NCBI RefSeq assembly: GCF_030246885.1
Contig: NZ_CP126739.1
Location: 124,001 to 188,000, forward strand
Origin: Microbacterium sp. zg-B185
Lineage (GTDB): Bacteria > Actinomycetota > Actinomycetes > Actinomycetales > Microbacteriaceae
Direction of reading: 5' to 3'
DNA length: 64,000 bases
Part shown: positions 1 through 8,984 of the stretch, in pieces
How positions within the stretch are numbered: the first letter of the stretch is position 1
How the letters are laid out: each line of letters starts with the position of its first letter
Program-made: the position numbers and the translations under genes
The notes under the pieces: generated by a model
Seen by the model: the letters and a program-made list of their open reading frames with translations, nothing else
Told to the model about the DNA's origin: nothing
The model's database searches: none

Positions 1-789
1 GACGATCACGGCATCCCTGGTCCATTCACCGTCGGTGCGCGACGCGACGGTCGCTCCGAGCCGCTCCGCGGTGCCGGCGGACGCGTCGCGGTCCGCGACG
101 GTGAAGCGGATCTCCCACGTCGCGCCCGAAGCGTCCGGGTCCACGGTCAGGCCCGCGATCACGTCGGCGAAGCCCGCCGGGGCGAAGGCCTGTCGCTCGC
201 GGATGCCGGGGTCGATCGTGGATGCGAGGTGATCGCCGTACCCGGGCAGTCTGATCATGCCGGCACCGAAGTCGGCGTCGGCCTGCCACCCGAAGACGTC
301 GCCGTAGAACGCGAGTGCGGCCTCGGGATCGGGTGTGCGCAGGTCGCTGAAGTTCCACGCGCCGGGGACGTTGACGATCTGCGAACCGGGGTGGGTCCGC
401 CCCTGCCAGAGACCGAACGCGGCGCCCTGCGGGTCCGCACACAGGGCGCTGCGTCCGTACGGACCGTACCCCGCCGGCGGGACCGCGACCAGTCCGCCTG
501 CCCGCTCGATCCGCAGGCACGCGTCCACGATGTCGTCACACGCGATGTGGCTGATCCAGGCGGGAGTGGGCCGTCCCGGCGCGGTCGGCCCCAGTCCGCC
601 GACGTCGAGACCGTCACGCTGAGCGAACAGGTACGGCCGGCCTGCGTCCGGCGAACCCGCAGCGGCGAAGTCCCAGTCGAACAGCGCTCCGTAGAAGGCT
701 GCCCCCGCCCGCAGGTCCGACTGGGTCGCATCCACCCAGCAGGGGACGCCCGCCGGATATGTGCGGGGCCGCATGCGACGCTCTGCCAT
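1..789 (-). CDS. VOC (glyoxalase/bleomycin-resistance fold) family protein, 3' end beyond the window
   Basis: The frame is open from an ATG at 789, preceded by GAGGAGG, to the window edge (263 codons, no stop). Two VOC modules are visible. The first begins near residue 13 (GVPCWVDATQSDLRAGAAFYG). The second begins near residue 130 (PGAWNFSDLRTPDPEAALAFYGDVFGW). This two-module layout is common in actinobacterial proteins related to the hydroxylase CfpA27 and to bleomycin-binding proteins, whose substrates are mostly unknown. No specific reaction can be assigned. It lies 23 nt downstream of the glycosyltransferase on the same strand and may be co-transcribed with it. The family call is firm and the function open. 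Confidence 0.85.
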   Translation of the reverse strand, partial: MAERRMRPRTYPAGVPCWVDATQSDLRAGAAFYGALFDWDFAAAGSPDAGRPYLFAQRDGLDVGGLGPTAPGRPTPAWISHIACDDIVDACLRIERAGGLVAVPPAGYGPYGRSALCADPQGAAFGLWQGRTHPGSQIVNVPGAWNFSDLRTPDPEAALAFYGDVFGWQADADFGAGMIRLPGYGDHLASTIDPGIRERQAFAPAGFADVIAGLTVDPDASGATWEIRFTVADRDASAGTAERLGATVASRTDGEWTRDAVIV

Positions 790-812
790 TGCGTCCTCCT
801 CGGCTCGAGGCC

Positions 813-2075
813 TCACACGAGCGACTCCAGCAGCTCGGCTGCGCGGGGCGCTCCACCGCTCGCCCGCAGCTCCGCCCCGATACGGGCTGCCCCATCCCGG
901 AACGAGTCATCCGTCGCGACGCGGTCGAACCCCGCAGCCACCTTCGCCGCGGTGGGCGTTCCGGTCTTGAGGTTCACGCCGGCGCCGGCCCACGCCACCC
1001 GCGCAGCTATCTCGGGCTTGTCCAGATCGCCGCCGGCGATCACCAGCGGGATGCCGTGGCTCAGGGCAGCCAGCACGCCGCCCCAGCCGCCGTTGGTGAT
1101 CACGACGTCGGTGCGTGGCAGCAGCTGCGCGTACGGGAGGAACCCGCCGACGCGCGCGTTCGCCGGCACCGGGAACGGCAACTCGTCCCGGCCGGGGACC
1201 CCGGTGGCGACCACGACCAGCACATCACGGTCGGCGAGCGCCTCGAGGGCCGGGCGAAGAAGGTCGGACGGGTCGATGTTCTGGGTGCCCTGCGTCACGT
1301 GCACCACGCGCCGCCCGTCCAGATCACCCCACCACGCGGGCAGTCCCGTGGCGGCGGTGGTCGGTGCCCGCAGCTCGCCGACGAAGTGCACCGACGGCGG
1401 CCGGTCCGTCCGCTCGTAATCCAGCTGAGGCACCCCGCTGGCCACCACCAGCCGGGGTGAGAACACCACTTCGTCGAAAGTGAGCTTCGAGGGCGGCAGC
1501 CCCACCGCCGAGCGCGCCCGCGCGAGCGGCCGGCGCAGCGGGCGCGAGATCAGCGGCACGGCGGCGCGCAGCGCGGCATCCCGTGCCCGGGTCAGCGGGT
1601 TCCGCCCCGGCGCGAGCCCGAGTCCGCTCGGCGGGCCCTGCGCGCCGGCGAGGTTGAGCGGAAGCAGGGCGACCGTGGCCCACGGCCCGCCCGCGTGCTC
1701 GGCGAACAGTGCGGCTCCGACGGACACCTCGTCGCCGGCGATCGCGTCCCATGGTGCGCGCTCCCACTCCGACGTGAGGTCCTCCACCTGGGCGGGCGCA
1801 GTGCGGATGAAGACGTCCTGGACGTTGATGAGCAGCTGTCCGAGGCCCTTCTTGCCGATCAGGCGGGGGAACGTCGCCGACAGGTCGTTCTCATCGAAAT
1901 CCGGCGCGATCTGCCACGGCACGAGGATGGCCCCGGCGTCCTCGACGCGGTGCCGGAATGCGGAGCCGGTGTACAGCCGCACGTCGTGCCCTCGAGCGGC
2001 CAGCGCCTGCGCCACGGCGCACATCGGCGTGATGTGCCCTGTGAAGGGCATCGCTGAAAGCAGAAACCGCGCCAC
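813..2075 (-). CDS. UGT/MGT-type glycosyltransferase (GT1 family)
   Basis: This is a 420-residue protein starting at GTG 2075. The N-terminus MARFLLSAMPFTGHITPM is the classic start of GT1 enzymes, with the acceptor-side TGHITP motif. The C-terminal donor-binding region contains HVTQGTQN and then TNGGWGGVLAALSHGIPLV near residues 325-345, the UGT signature-like segment. Members move a sugar from a nucleotide sugar to a small hydrophobic acceptor such as a macrolide or flavonoid, or detoxify such compounds. Length matches the family (about 400-430). The only close neighbour on the strand is the downstream VOC protein, a pairing compatible with small-molecule resistance, but that is inference. 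Donor and acceptor cannot be read from the sequence. Confidence 0.85.
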   Translation of the reverse strand: MARFLLSAMPFTGHITPMCAVAQALAARGHDVRLYTGSAFRHRVEDAGAILVPWQIAPDFDENDLSATFPRLIGKKGLGQLLINVQDVFIRTAPAQVEDLTSEWERAPWDAIAGDEVSVGAALFAEHAGGPWATVALLPLNLAGAQGPPSGLGLAPGRNPLTRARDAALRAAVPLISRPLRRPLARARSAVGLPPSKLTFDEVVFSPRLVVASGVPQLDYERTDRPPSVHFVGELRAPTTAATGLPAWWGDLDGRRVVHVTQGTQNIDPSDLLRPALEALADRDVLVVVATGVPGRDELPFPVPANARVGGFLPYAQLLPRTDVVITNGGWGGVLAALSHGIPLVIAGGDLDKPEIAARVAWAGAGVNLKTGTPTAAKVAAGFDRVATDDSFRDGAARIGAELRASGGAPRAAELLESLV

Positions 2076-2142
2076 GGCATCATCGTGCCGTGTTCGGGCC
2101 GGGAGCGCACCCCCTGCTTGCGCTCCAGGAGGCGGGCGCGGG

Positions 2143-3213
2143 TCAGAACAGCCGCACGGCGCTCTGGGCCTCGCGGCCCCGCGATGTCGTCACGAATCGC
2201 GGCGACGTGCGGGCCGCCGGCCCCGGCAGCGCGGAGCCGCGCGGTTCGTCGTCCTCGGCGCTCCCGTCCAGCCCGTGCACGCGCAGGAGGGGTCGTACGC
2301 GTGTGGACAGCCAGGTCCGGTATGCCTTCGGCGCGGTCGGCGAGGCGCCCGGATACAGCCCGAGATACGCCGGAACCAGCTCCGGTCGCTCACGGCGCAG
2401 CCACTGCATGAACCACTGCTTCGCGCCGGGCCGCAGATGCAGCGCCCCGAAGACGACGCGCACCGCACCGGCAGCTCGTATGCGCCGCAGCGCATCATCG
2501 AGCGCGGGGATCGAGTCGGTCAGGTGCGGCAGGACGGGCATCAGGAACACGGTCACCCGGAAACCGGCCTCGGTGGCTGCGCGCACCGTCTCCAGGCGCG
2601 CCGTCGCCGAGGGGGTTCCGGGTTCGATCAGCTTCTGCAGCGCGTCATCGAAGACGGCGATGGACATCGCGAGCGACACGTTCACGCGTTCCGCGGCATC
2701 CCGCAGCAGCGGCAGGTCGCGGCGCAGCAGGGTGCCCTTCGTCAGGATCGAGAACGGCGTACCGGACTGCGTCAGCGCCGAGATGATGCCCGGCATCAGC
2801 CGGTACCGCCCCTCGGCGCGCTGATAAGGATCGGTGTTGGTCCCCAGCGCGACGGGGTCGTGCATCCAGGTGCCGCGGCGGAGCTCCTTCTCGAGCACGT
2901 CGGCGACATTGATCTTCACGATGATCTGCGAGTCGAAGTCGCGCCCGGAATCGAGCTCGAGGTACTCGTGCGTGCCCCGGGCGAAACAGTACGTGCACGC
3001 GTGACCGCAGCCCCGATAGGGGTTGATCGTCCAGTCGAACGGCATCGCGGAGGAGCCGGGCACGTGGTTGAGTGCGCTCTTGCACATCACCTCGTGGAAG
3101 GTGACATCGGCGAACTCCGGGGTGGTCACGGACCGCACCAGACCGTTCAGCTGCTCGAGTCCGGGCAGCGCGGCGGCATCCGCAACACCCAGTTCCTGTC
3201 CCTGCCAACGCAT
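2143..3213 (-). CDS. Radical SAM protein, Rv2578c family
   Basis: The 356-residue protein starts at ATG 3213 (MRWQGQELGV). Further in-frame sequence exists upstream but lacks family character. The radical SAM cluster motif CxxxCxxC is at C69, C73 and C76 within the segment NPYRGCGHACTYCFARG, so it should bind a 4Fe-4S cluster and S-adenosylmethionine. The following ATGTNTDPYQRAEGRYRLM-like region is typical of the Rv2578c/SPL-like group. Family members are often annotated as spore photoproduct lyase-like, but their substrate in actinobacteria is not established. The gene is divergent from the VanY-type peptidase, with 118 bp between the starts. The C-terminal 35 residues are low-complexity and variable. 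Confidence 0.88.
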   Translation of the reverse strand: MRWQGQELGVADAAALPGLEQLNGLVRSVTTPEFADVTFHEVMCKSALNHVPGSSAMPFDWTINPYRGCGHACTYCFARGTHEYLELDSGRDFDSQIIVKINVADVLEKELRRGTWMHDPVALGTNTDPYQRAEGRYRLMPGIISALTQSGTPFSILTKGTLLRRDLPLLRDAAERVNVSLAMSIAVFDDALQKLIEPGTPSATARLETVRAATEAGFRVTVFLMPVLPHLTDSIPALDDALRRIRAAGAVRVVFGALHLRPGAKQWFMQWLRRERPELVPAYLGLYPGASPTAPKAYRTWLSTRVRPLLRVHGLDGSAEDDEPRGSALPGPAARTSPRFVTTSRGREAQSAVRLF

Positions 3214-3241
3214 GACTCCATGGGAACAGAAATGCGAATGT

Positions 3242-3253
3242 CTGTCAAGACAG
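3242..3253. repeat. Small inverted repeat in the divergent radical SAM / VanY intergenic region
   Basis: The 12-bp sequence CTGTCAAGACAG has 5-bp arms around AA. It lies 29 bp upstream of the radical SAM start and 79 bp upstream of the VanY-type start. It contains a minus-strand TTGACA that could be a -35 box for the radical SAM gene, although no good -10 follows at normal spacing. It may be an operator or chance. Confidence 0.3.
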
Positions 3254-3331
3254 GTTCGTACAGAAAACCGATCTGGGCCGGATCCGGCGAAGTGCTCGAC
3301 CGGAGCCGCCGGGCAGGCAAGAATGGACCAC

Positions 3332-4582
3332 GTGACGGCACCCGAACCGCACGCTCCCCCATCGACTCGTCGCGCCGCACGGTTGCAACGCGCACGGGCG
3401 CTCGAACGCGCGTTCGGCGCGCCGCGGGACACCGCCGACCCGCGACGCTCGGCGTTCGCGCGGGCGGCGATCGATCGACCGGCGACCCCCGTCCGCGTCG
3501 GCGCTGCCGCGCGACCGGCGGCCCCGGTCAGCCGCAACGAAGCCAAGACGGCGAAACTGATGAACCCCTCCGACCCGCAGCCGCGGCACGCGCGTCGCAG
3601 ATCGCCGCTCCGAAGTGGGGTGGTCGCCGGCCTCACCGTCGTGGCCTCGCTCGTCCTGGGGTCGACCGCCACCGTGACCGCAGCCGTCACCGGTGACCAG
3701 ATCGTCGCGGCGCCCGTCGCCAGTGCAGCCCCCGCGATGATCGTCGGCCGCGTCGTCCCGAAGATCGCACCCACGCCGGAGGCGCCTACGGCCCTGCCGC
3801 TGCCGGCGCCCGCTCAGGCGATCCCGACGCCCCTGGTCGCTGCCGCGCCGGTCGTGGTGGAGCCGTGCGCGTTGCACGCGTTCGCCGATGCGCTGGCCGT
3901 GCGCGACGACACCGCCGCGGTCGCCGCCATCGGCGGCGCCGAGGACTTCCGGCGGGCGGTGGCCGGCGGACTGGCCCCGTGCGTGGACCTCGCCGACCCG
4001 GCGCGGCTGTGGACCGTGATCAACAAGACGCGTCCGCTGACTCCGCTGGATTATCGGCCCAGCGCGCTGGCCATGCCGCAGGGCGTGCGCAGCGTCGAAG
4101 GTGGATCACTGCGCGCGGATGCCGCAGCGGCGCTGAGCGCGATGGTGGCCGCGGCCGCGGCGGTCGGCGTGGGCGAGATCGCCCTGGAGAGCGGTTTCCG
4201 TTCGCACACCACGCAGGAGACCAGCTACGGCAACCAGGTCAGCGCGCAGGGCGTGGAGCTGGCCGATCTTTCCAGTGCCCGACCGGGCTTCAGCGAGCAC
4301 CAGTCCGGGCTGGCGGCCGACGTCGTCGCGTGCGCGGACGGCTGCGGCACGCTCGACGATCTGGCTGCCAGCGCGCAGGGCCAGTGGATCACCGCGCACT
4401 CCTGGGAGTTCGGGTGGATCACCCGATACGAGGACGGATCCACGCCGATCACCGGGTATTCCCCTGAGCCCTGGCACCTTCGCTACATCGGACCGGAGCT
4501 GGCCAAGGCCTACCACGACGGCGGTTGGCACACCCTCGAGCAGTTCCTGGGGCTTCCCCCCGCTCCCGGATACCTGGGCTGA
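3332..4582 (+). CDS. VanY/D-Ala-D-Ala carboxypeptidase family protein (M15), membrane-anchored or secreted
   Basis: The protein is 416 residues from GTG 3332; an ATG at 3323 in the same frame would add three. I prefer 3332 because AAGAAT ends 7 nt before it, like other leaderless starts here. A basic N-terminal tail of about 90 residues precedes one hydrophobic segment (SGVVAGLTVVASLVLGSTAT), then a Pro/Ala linker. The C-terminal catalytic domain shows the zinc-peptidase motifs SxHxxGxAxD (S321, H323, D330) and EPWHLRY (E379, W381, H382). M15B enzymes trim the terminal D-Ala of peptidoglycan stem peptides outside the membrane. No vanS/vanR genes are nearby, so a wall-housekeeping role is likelier than glycopeptide resistance. 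Confidence 0.88.
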   Translation: MTAPEPHAPPSTRRAARLQRARALERAFGAPRDTADPRRSAFARAAIDRPATPVRVGAAARPAAPVSRNEAKTAKLMNPSDPQPRHARRRSPLRSGVVAGLTVVASLVLGSTATVTAAVTGDQIVAAPVASAAPAMIVGRVVPKIAPTPEAPTALPLPAPAQAIPTPLVAAAPVVVEPCALHAFADALAVRDDTAAVAAIGGAEDFRRAVAGGLAPCVDLADPARLWTVINKTRPLTPLDYRPSALAMPQGVRSVEGGSLRADAAAALSAMVAAAAAVGVGEIALESGFRSHTTQETSYGNQVSAQGVELADLSSARPGFSEHQSGLAADVVACADGCGTLDDLAASAQGQWITAHSWEFGWITRYEDGSTPITGYSPEPWHLRYIGPELAKAYHDGGWHTLEQFLGLPPAPGYLG

Positions 4583-4736
4583 CCGCAGAACTGAAGGCAG
4601 GGCGCGCCGCGCAGGTCCGGGACACCTCCGGCCCGCCGAGGCACGGGTTGCGGCATCCCACAAATCGCGGTACCCAGTACCGTCACTCTCGGGATGCAAT
4701 GTCACAGGGGTTCGGGTCGCGCCGTGAGTGGTGACC

Positions 4737-4742
4737 TAGAAT
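4737..4742 (+). promoter_or_regulatory. Candidate -10 hexamer for the acyl-CoA dehydrogenase
   Basis: TAGAAT is close to the TANNNT consensus and would give a leader of about 65 nt before the start at 4815. No convincing -35 is seen 16-18 bp upstream. The 232-bp gap from 4583 to 4814 holds nothing else that I can recognise. Confidence 0.35.
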
Positions 4743-4814
4743 CGCCAGCGGCGACGGGCCGCGCAGCCTCTCAGAACGGCCCGGCCACCGACGTTTCAAG
4801 AAGGGCAGGCGCAC

Positions 4815-5978
4815 ATGGAGCGCAACATCTACGACGAGGATCACGAAGCGTTCCGCGATGTCGTGAAGGAGTTCGTCAAGCGGTACGCGACGAACGAAGC
4901 CCGCGAGAAGTGGGATGCCGACGGCGAGATCGACCGCGCGACGATGCTCGCGGCGGGAGAGGCCGGGATCCTCGGCCTCAGCGTGCCGGAGGAGTTCGGC
5001 GGCGCCGGGATGCTGCAGGACTACCGCTTCCGCGCCGTCGTCAGTGAAGAGACGATCCGTGCGGGTGTGGGTTCGCTCGCCGGTGCACTGGGCATCCAGG
5101 ACGACCTGGCCGTGCCGTACATCGTCCACATGGGCACGCAGGCGCAGAAGGAGAAGTGGCTGCCGGGCATGGCCACCGGCGAGATCCTCGGCGCCCTGGC
5201 GATGACCGAACCCGGCGCGGGCAGCGACCTGCGCGGCGCGAAGACCACCGCCAAGAAGGTGGAAGGCGGGTACGTCGTCAACGGCGCGAAGACCTTCATC
5301 TCCAGCGGCAAGACCGCCGACGTCATCGTCACCTTCGTCAAGACCGGCGAGGGCAACCGCCCGGACGCCTTCAGCCTGCTGCTCATCGAGAACGGCATGG
5401 CCGGCTTCGACCACGGCAAGAAGCTGCAGAAGATGGGCTTCCACGGACACGACACCGCGGAGCTGTCGTTCACCGACGTCTTCGTGCCCGAGGAGAACCT
5501 CATCGGCGGCGAAGAGGGCAAGGGATTCGTACAGCTGATGATGAACCTGCCCCTGGAGCGCCTCTCGATCGGCGTGGCCGCCGCGGCCGCCGCCGATGCG
5601 GCGTTCGGGTGGACGGTCGACTACACCAAGAGCCGCGAGGCGTTCGGCGAGCGGATCATCGACTTCCAGAACACCCGCTTCCGCCTGGCCGATGTCGCCA
5701 CCACGGTTGACGTGCTGTGGGCGTACGTCGACCGCGCGATGCTTCTGTACAAGGACCGCAAGCTCACCGCCGAAGAGGCCGCGAAGGTCAAGTTCTGGAC
5801 AACCGAGCGCGAGTGGGAGGTCCTGGACATCTGCGTGCAGCTGCACGGCGGATACGGCTACATCACGGAGTACCCGATCGCCCGGGCGTTCCTCGATGCC
5901 CGCGTCCACCGCATCTACGGCGGCACCAACGAGGTCATGCGCGACATCGTGAGCCGGCAGATCGCGGGCAAGCGCTGA
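4815..5978 (+). CDS. Acyl-CoA dehydrogenase, long-chain type
   Basis: This 387-residue protein has the full ACAD fold. The FAD/acyl-CoA signature region is AMTEPGAGSDL near residues 134-144. The C-terminus carries VQLHGGYGYITEYPIARAF and then IYGGTNEVMRDIV. IYGGTNE replaces the IYEGT of medium-chain enzymes and matches the long-chain (LCAD) type, where the catalytic glutamate sits elsewhere (knowledge of the family). It catalyses the alpha,beta-dehydrogenation of acyl-CoA in beta-oxidation with electrons passing to ETF. An AGAAGGGCAG ribosome site precedes the ATG. It stands alone on its strand; chain-length preference is not readable. Confidence 0.93.
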   Translation: MERNIYDEDHEAFRDVVKEFVKRYATNEAREKWDADGEIDRATMLAAGEAGILGLSVPEEFGGAGMLQDYRFRAVVSEETIRAGVGSLAGALGIQDDLAVPYIVHMGTQAQKEKWLPGMATGEILGALAMTEPGAGSDLRGAKTTAKKVEGGYVVNGAKTFISSGKTADVIVTFVKTGEGNRPDAFSLLLIENGMAGFDHGKKLQKMGFHGHDTAELSFTDVFVPEENLIGGEEGKGFVQLMMNLPLERLSIGVAAAAAADAAFGWTVDYTKSREAFGERIIDFQNTRFRLADVATTVDVLWAYVDRAMLLYKDRKLTAEEAAKVKFWTTEREWEVLDICVQLHGGYGYITEYPIARAFLDARVHRIYGGTNEVMRDIVSRQIAGKR

Positions 5979-5998
5979 CAGAACACCGGATGCCGCGA

Positions 5999-6150
5999 CC
6001 TGCGCCCCTGCGGCCCTGCGCCCCTGCGCCCTGCCCCTGCGGCCCTGCTGCTCGCCTGTCACGACACGCCCGCGCGTGTGGCAGATCGTGACAGGGGAGC
6101 GGGAGGGGGGCGGAGCGGGGGTTGGGGCGACAGGGGGCGGAGGGGGTGGG
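5999..6150. repeat. Strand-asymmetric low-complexity tract: C-rich tandem repeats followed by G-runs
   Basis: From about 5999 to 6051 the + strand is a degenerate tandem of CTGCGCCCCTGCGGCC-like units. From 6096 to 6150 it is a chain of G-runs (GGGG, GGG, GGGGGG, GGGGG, GGGG) with short spacers. The G tract could form quadruplexes. It sits in the convergent gap between the acyl-CoA dehydrogenase and the EcfT gene, around the 41-bp palindrome at 6055-6095. Confidence 0.6.
6055..6095. repeat. 41-bp palindromic element, copy 1
   Basis: CCTGTCACGA at 6055-6064 is the exact reverse complement of TCGTGACAGG at 6086-6095, and a second nested pair (CACGC 6065-6069 / GCGTG 6074-6078) lies inside. It is followed by GGGAGCG. 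A second element of the same length, the same ends and the same GGGAGCG flank lies at 58136-58176. It could act as a terminator hairpin between the convergent genes, but the matched ends suggest a dispersed repeat. Confidence 0.75.
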
Positions 6151-6151
6151 G

Positions 6152-7003
6152 CTACCGGCCGGGGGGCGGCAGGAAGATCCAGGCGATCGCCGCCGAGGCC
6201 GCCAGGAACAGCACGATGAACACGACGTCGCGCGCGCGGAATGGGACGAGGTGGCGTTCGGTGCGGTCGGGGTAGGCGCCGAAGGCTCGCGCGTCCATGG
6301 CCAGCGCCACGCGCTCGGCATGGCGGATGGCGCCGGCCAGCAGGGGCACGAGGTAGCCGCTCCAGCGCGCGATCCCGGCGAGCGGTCCTCGGCCGCCGTG
6401 CGCGCCGCGCACCCGGTGCGCCTGGCGGATGACATCCAGCTCGTGGCCGAACCGCGGCACGAAACGGAATGCGGCCAATGCCGTATACCCGATGCGGTAG
6501 GGAACCCGCAGTTGCTGGACGCAGGCACGCACGAGGTCCGGTCCGGTCGTGCTGAGCCCGGCGATCAGGGTCAGAGCGACGATCGCCGCGATGCGCAGCG
6601 CGGTGGCCATGCCGATCAGCAGCGCGCCGCCGTACAGCTTCCAGGACCCGACCTGCCAGAGGACCACGCTGTGATCCACGTGCGCGGGGTCCGTCCACAG
6701 CGCGAAGCCGAAGCCGATCGCGACCGCGCCGAGCGGCAGGGCGAGCAGAAGCAGGACGACGAGCCGCGGAGTGAACCTCACCCCGACCAACAGCAGCGCG
6801 TACGAGACCACGAGGAATGCCAACGGGATCGCGGCATCACGTACGAAGACGAGCAGGACCATCGCCGGTACCGGCGCCAGGAGCTTGGCAAGTGGGTTCA
6901 GCCGGTACAGGAAGCGCACCGGTGCGGCGGTGACGGCATCCGCATACGGGTCGAGCGTCGCGTGCGGCGCCTGCGCCGCGACGAGGGGGCCCGTCGCCGT
7001 CAC
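6152..7003 (-). CDS. ECF transporter transmembrane subunit (EcfT/YkoC-type)
   Basis: The 283-residue protein has five or six hydrophobic segments and the EcfT coupling-helix features. The first is the motif AFRFVPRFGHELDVIRQAHRVRG near residues 185-207. The second is ALAMDARAFG near 235-245, corresponding to the Ala-Arg-Gly type motifs that contact the ATPases. It provides the scaffold that links the substrate-binding S subunit to the ATPases. It overlaps the fused ATPase gene upstream by 4 nt (ATGA-type junction at 7000-7003), so the two are translationally coupled. With the YkoE-like gene it forms a ykoE-ykoD-ykoC set. The C-terminus ends in a hydrophobic helix. Confidence 0.92.
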   Translation of the reverse strand: MTATGPLVAAQAPHATLDPYADAVTAAPVRFLYRLNPLAKLLAPVPAMVLLVFVRDAAIPLAFLVVSYALLLVGVRFTPRLVVLLLLALPLGAVAIGFGFALWTDPAHVDHSVVLWQVGSWKLYGGALLIGMATALRIAAIVALTLIAGLSTTGPDLVRACVQQLRVPYRIGYTALAAFRFVPRFGHELDVIRQAHRVRGAHGGRGPLAGIARWSGYLVPLLAGAIRHAERVALAMDARAFGAYPDRTERHLVPFRARDVVFIVLFLAASAAIAWIFLPPPGR

Positions 7004-8919
7004 GCGATGCCCCCGGTGTCCACGCCGCCGGGCAGATCGGACAGCCGTGCGATGCCGTTGAGCTCGGGATGCCCGGACAGGCCCTGCAGCGCGCGCCCGA
7101 GCGGCGGGAGCCGCAGTCCCGCGCGGTCGATCACCTCGGCGTCGGCGAACACCTCGGCGGTGGGGCCGTGCGCGAGCACGCGCCCGCCGGAGAGCACGAT
7201 CATGCGGTCGGCGTACTCCGCGACCAGCTGCATGTCGTGGGTGACCACGAGGATCGTCGTGCCGTCGTGGTTCAGTTCCCGCAAGAGGCCGAGCAGCTCG
7301 TCGGCGCGCGCGCGGTCCTGACCGAACGTCGGTTCGTCCAGGGCGAGGACGGGAGCGCCGGCGACGAGCGCCGTGCCGACGGAGAGACGTCGCTTCTGGC
7401 CGCCGGAGAGGAGGAACGGGTGCGTCTGCGCCTTCGCGGTCAGACCGAATCGAGCCAGAAGAGCATCGGTGCGGATGCGGACCTCGTCCTCGGGCAGATG
7501 GCGCAGGCGCAGTCCGTGGGCGATCTCGTCGAACACGGTGTTCGCGATGAACTGGTGCTCGGGATTCTGGAACACGAAGCCCACGCGTGCGGACAGGGTG
7601 CGGGCGTCGGCCCGGCCGATGTCGATCCCGTCGACGTGCACGGTCCCGCGCGGGGGCGGGATGACGCCGGCAAGTGCCTGGATGAGGCTGGTCTTTCCCG
7701 CGCCGTTCGCCCCGACCACCGCGACGAACTCGCCCGCAGCGATCTCCAGGTCCACCCCGGAGAGCACGTCGCTGCGACCGCGGCGGACAGTCAGCCCGCG
7801 GACGGAGATCAGCGGCGCCGCCGGCCGGGTCCGGGTGTTCGACTCCGCATCCTCGGGATGCTCGGATGCCGGAGCCGGCGCATCGACGCGCGGGTCGGTC
7901 GCGCGCGGCTCGACCACGGTCGCGTCACGCTCGGCGTCGGCCGCGCGCGGTGCGCAGTCGTCCCCGGCGGGCCGCACCGGCTCCGCCTCCAGGGCGGCGC
8001 GCAGCTCGCCCGGAGTCAGCGGCAACGGATCCAGGACGTAGCCCGCGCGGCGCAGCCGCAGGGCGGCCAGCGCCGATGTGGGCAGCCACACCCCCATCGT
8101 GTGCAGTTCCTCGGCGCGCTCGCGCAGCACGGCATCGATCGTCCCGTCCGCGACGAGTCTTCCCTCCTGGTCGAGCACCACTGCGCGGTCGACGAAGCCG
8201 ACCACCGCGTCGAGGTTGTGCTCAACGAGGAGGATGGCCCGGTCCCCCGCCGCGATCAGCTCGGCCAGCGCTTCGTAGACCTCCTCGATGCCCCTCGGGT
8301 CCAGGTTGGCGGTGGGTTCGTCCAGCACCAGCAGCGGCGATCCCATCGCCAGGGCGCAGGCGATGGCCAGCCGCTGGCGTCCGCCGCCGGAGAGGCGATC
8401 GGGGTTGTCCGCCCGGCGCGCCCACAGCCCCACTCGCCGCAGCGCCGCCTCGGTGCGGGCGAGCACGTCGGCCACCGGCATCCGGAGGTTCTCCGGTCCG
8501 AACGCGACCTCGTCCAGCACGGTGCCGGTCACCAGCAGCGCGTCGGGGTCCTGGAACACCATGCCGACGTGCGTGCTGAGCTCGGCAACGCTCGTGGCGG
8601 ATGCCGCCAGACCGGCGACCTCCAGCGTGCCGCGTACGTCCGCGGGGAGGGCGTGCGGGATCAGGCCGTTCAGGGCCAGCGTGAGCGTGGACTTTCCGGA
8701 GCCGCTCGGCCCGAGGAGGAGCACGACCTCGCCCGGGGCGATGTCGAAGCTCACCGATGCCGGCGTGGGCGTCTGTTCTCCCAGGTGGGTGATGCCGAGA
8801 TCACGCACTCTGAGCAGCGGAACGGACGGGTCTGCCCCGGCGGAACGCGCGGGAGCGGTGCTGCCGCCGGGACGTGATGCCTGCGCCGCGGCGGAAGATT
8901 CTCGCTCGGTTGCGGTCAC
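7000..8919 (-). CDS. Fused double ATPase of an ECF transporter (YkoD-type)
   Basis: This is a 639-residue protein with two ABC domains on one chain. Domain 1 (about residues 35-275) has Walker A GPSGSGKST, Walker B LLVLDEPTANLDP and a signature LSGGGRQR in place of LSGGQ. Domain 2 (about 365-600) has Walker A GANGAGKTS, signature LSGGQKRR, and Walker B VLALDEPTFGQDR with the FGQD typical of EcfA proteins. The linker (about 290-365) is Asp/Glu/Ala-rich and probably disordered. GTG 8919 is preceded by GGGAAGA. It powers uptake through the EcfT subunit with which it overlaps by 4 nt. The fused form is characteristic of YkoD in thiamine/hydroxymethylpyrimidine transporters. Confidence 0.93.
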   Translation of the reverse strand: MTATERESSAAAQASRPGGSTAPARSAGADPSVPLLRVRDLGITHLGEQTPTPASVSFDIAPGEVVLLLGPSGSGKSTLTLALNGLIPHALPADVRGTLEVAGLAASATSVAELSTHVGMVFQDPDALLVTGTVLDEVAFGPENLRMPVADVLARTEAALRRVGLWARRADNPDRLSGGGRQRLAIACALAMGSPLLVLDEPTANLDPRGIEEVYEALAELIAAGDRAILLVEHNLDAVVGFVDRAVVLDQEGRLVADGTIDAVLRERAEELHTMGVWLPTSALAALRLRRAGYVLDPLPLTPGELRAALEAEPVRPAGDDCAPRAADAERDATVVEPRATDPRVDAPAPASEHPEDAESNTRTRPAAPLISVRGLTVRRGRSDVLSGVDLEIAAGEFVAVVGANGAGKTSLIQALAGVIPPPRGTVHVDGIDIGRADARTLSARVGFVFQNPEHQFIANTVFDEIAHGLRLRHLPEDEVRIRTDALLARFGLTAKAQTHPFLLSGGQKRRLSVGTALVAGAPVLALDEPTFGQDRARADELLGLLRELNHDGTTILVVTHDMQLVAEYADRMIVLSGGRVLAHGPTAEVFADAEVIDRAGLRLPPLGRALQGLSGHPELNGIARLSDLPGGVDTGGIA

Positions 8920-8984
8920 GGGTCTTCCCAGGGGAGGTAGCTGAGTGCTTCCTAACTTAGCCGACCCTTACCAGCGCGTGACCG

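Noticed and set aside
3236..3260. Possible LexA box (CGAA...TTCG) around the CTGTCAAGACAG repeat
   Set aside because: The CGAA and TTCG ends are not symmetric about the repeat and the spacing does not fit the actinobacterial SOS consensus.
3332..4582. Glycopeptide resistance (van) locus
   Set aside because: Only a VanY-type domain is present; there is no ligase, VanX, VanH or two-component pair nearby.
5979..6151. Small gene in the gap between the acyl-CoA dehydrogenase and EcfT
   Set aside because: The sequence is low-complexity C-runs and G-runs plus the palindrome; reading frames there are pure composition effects.
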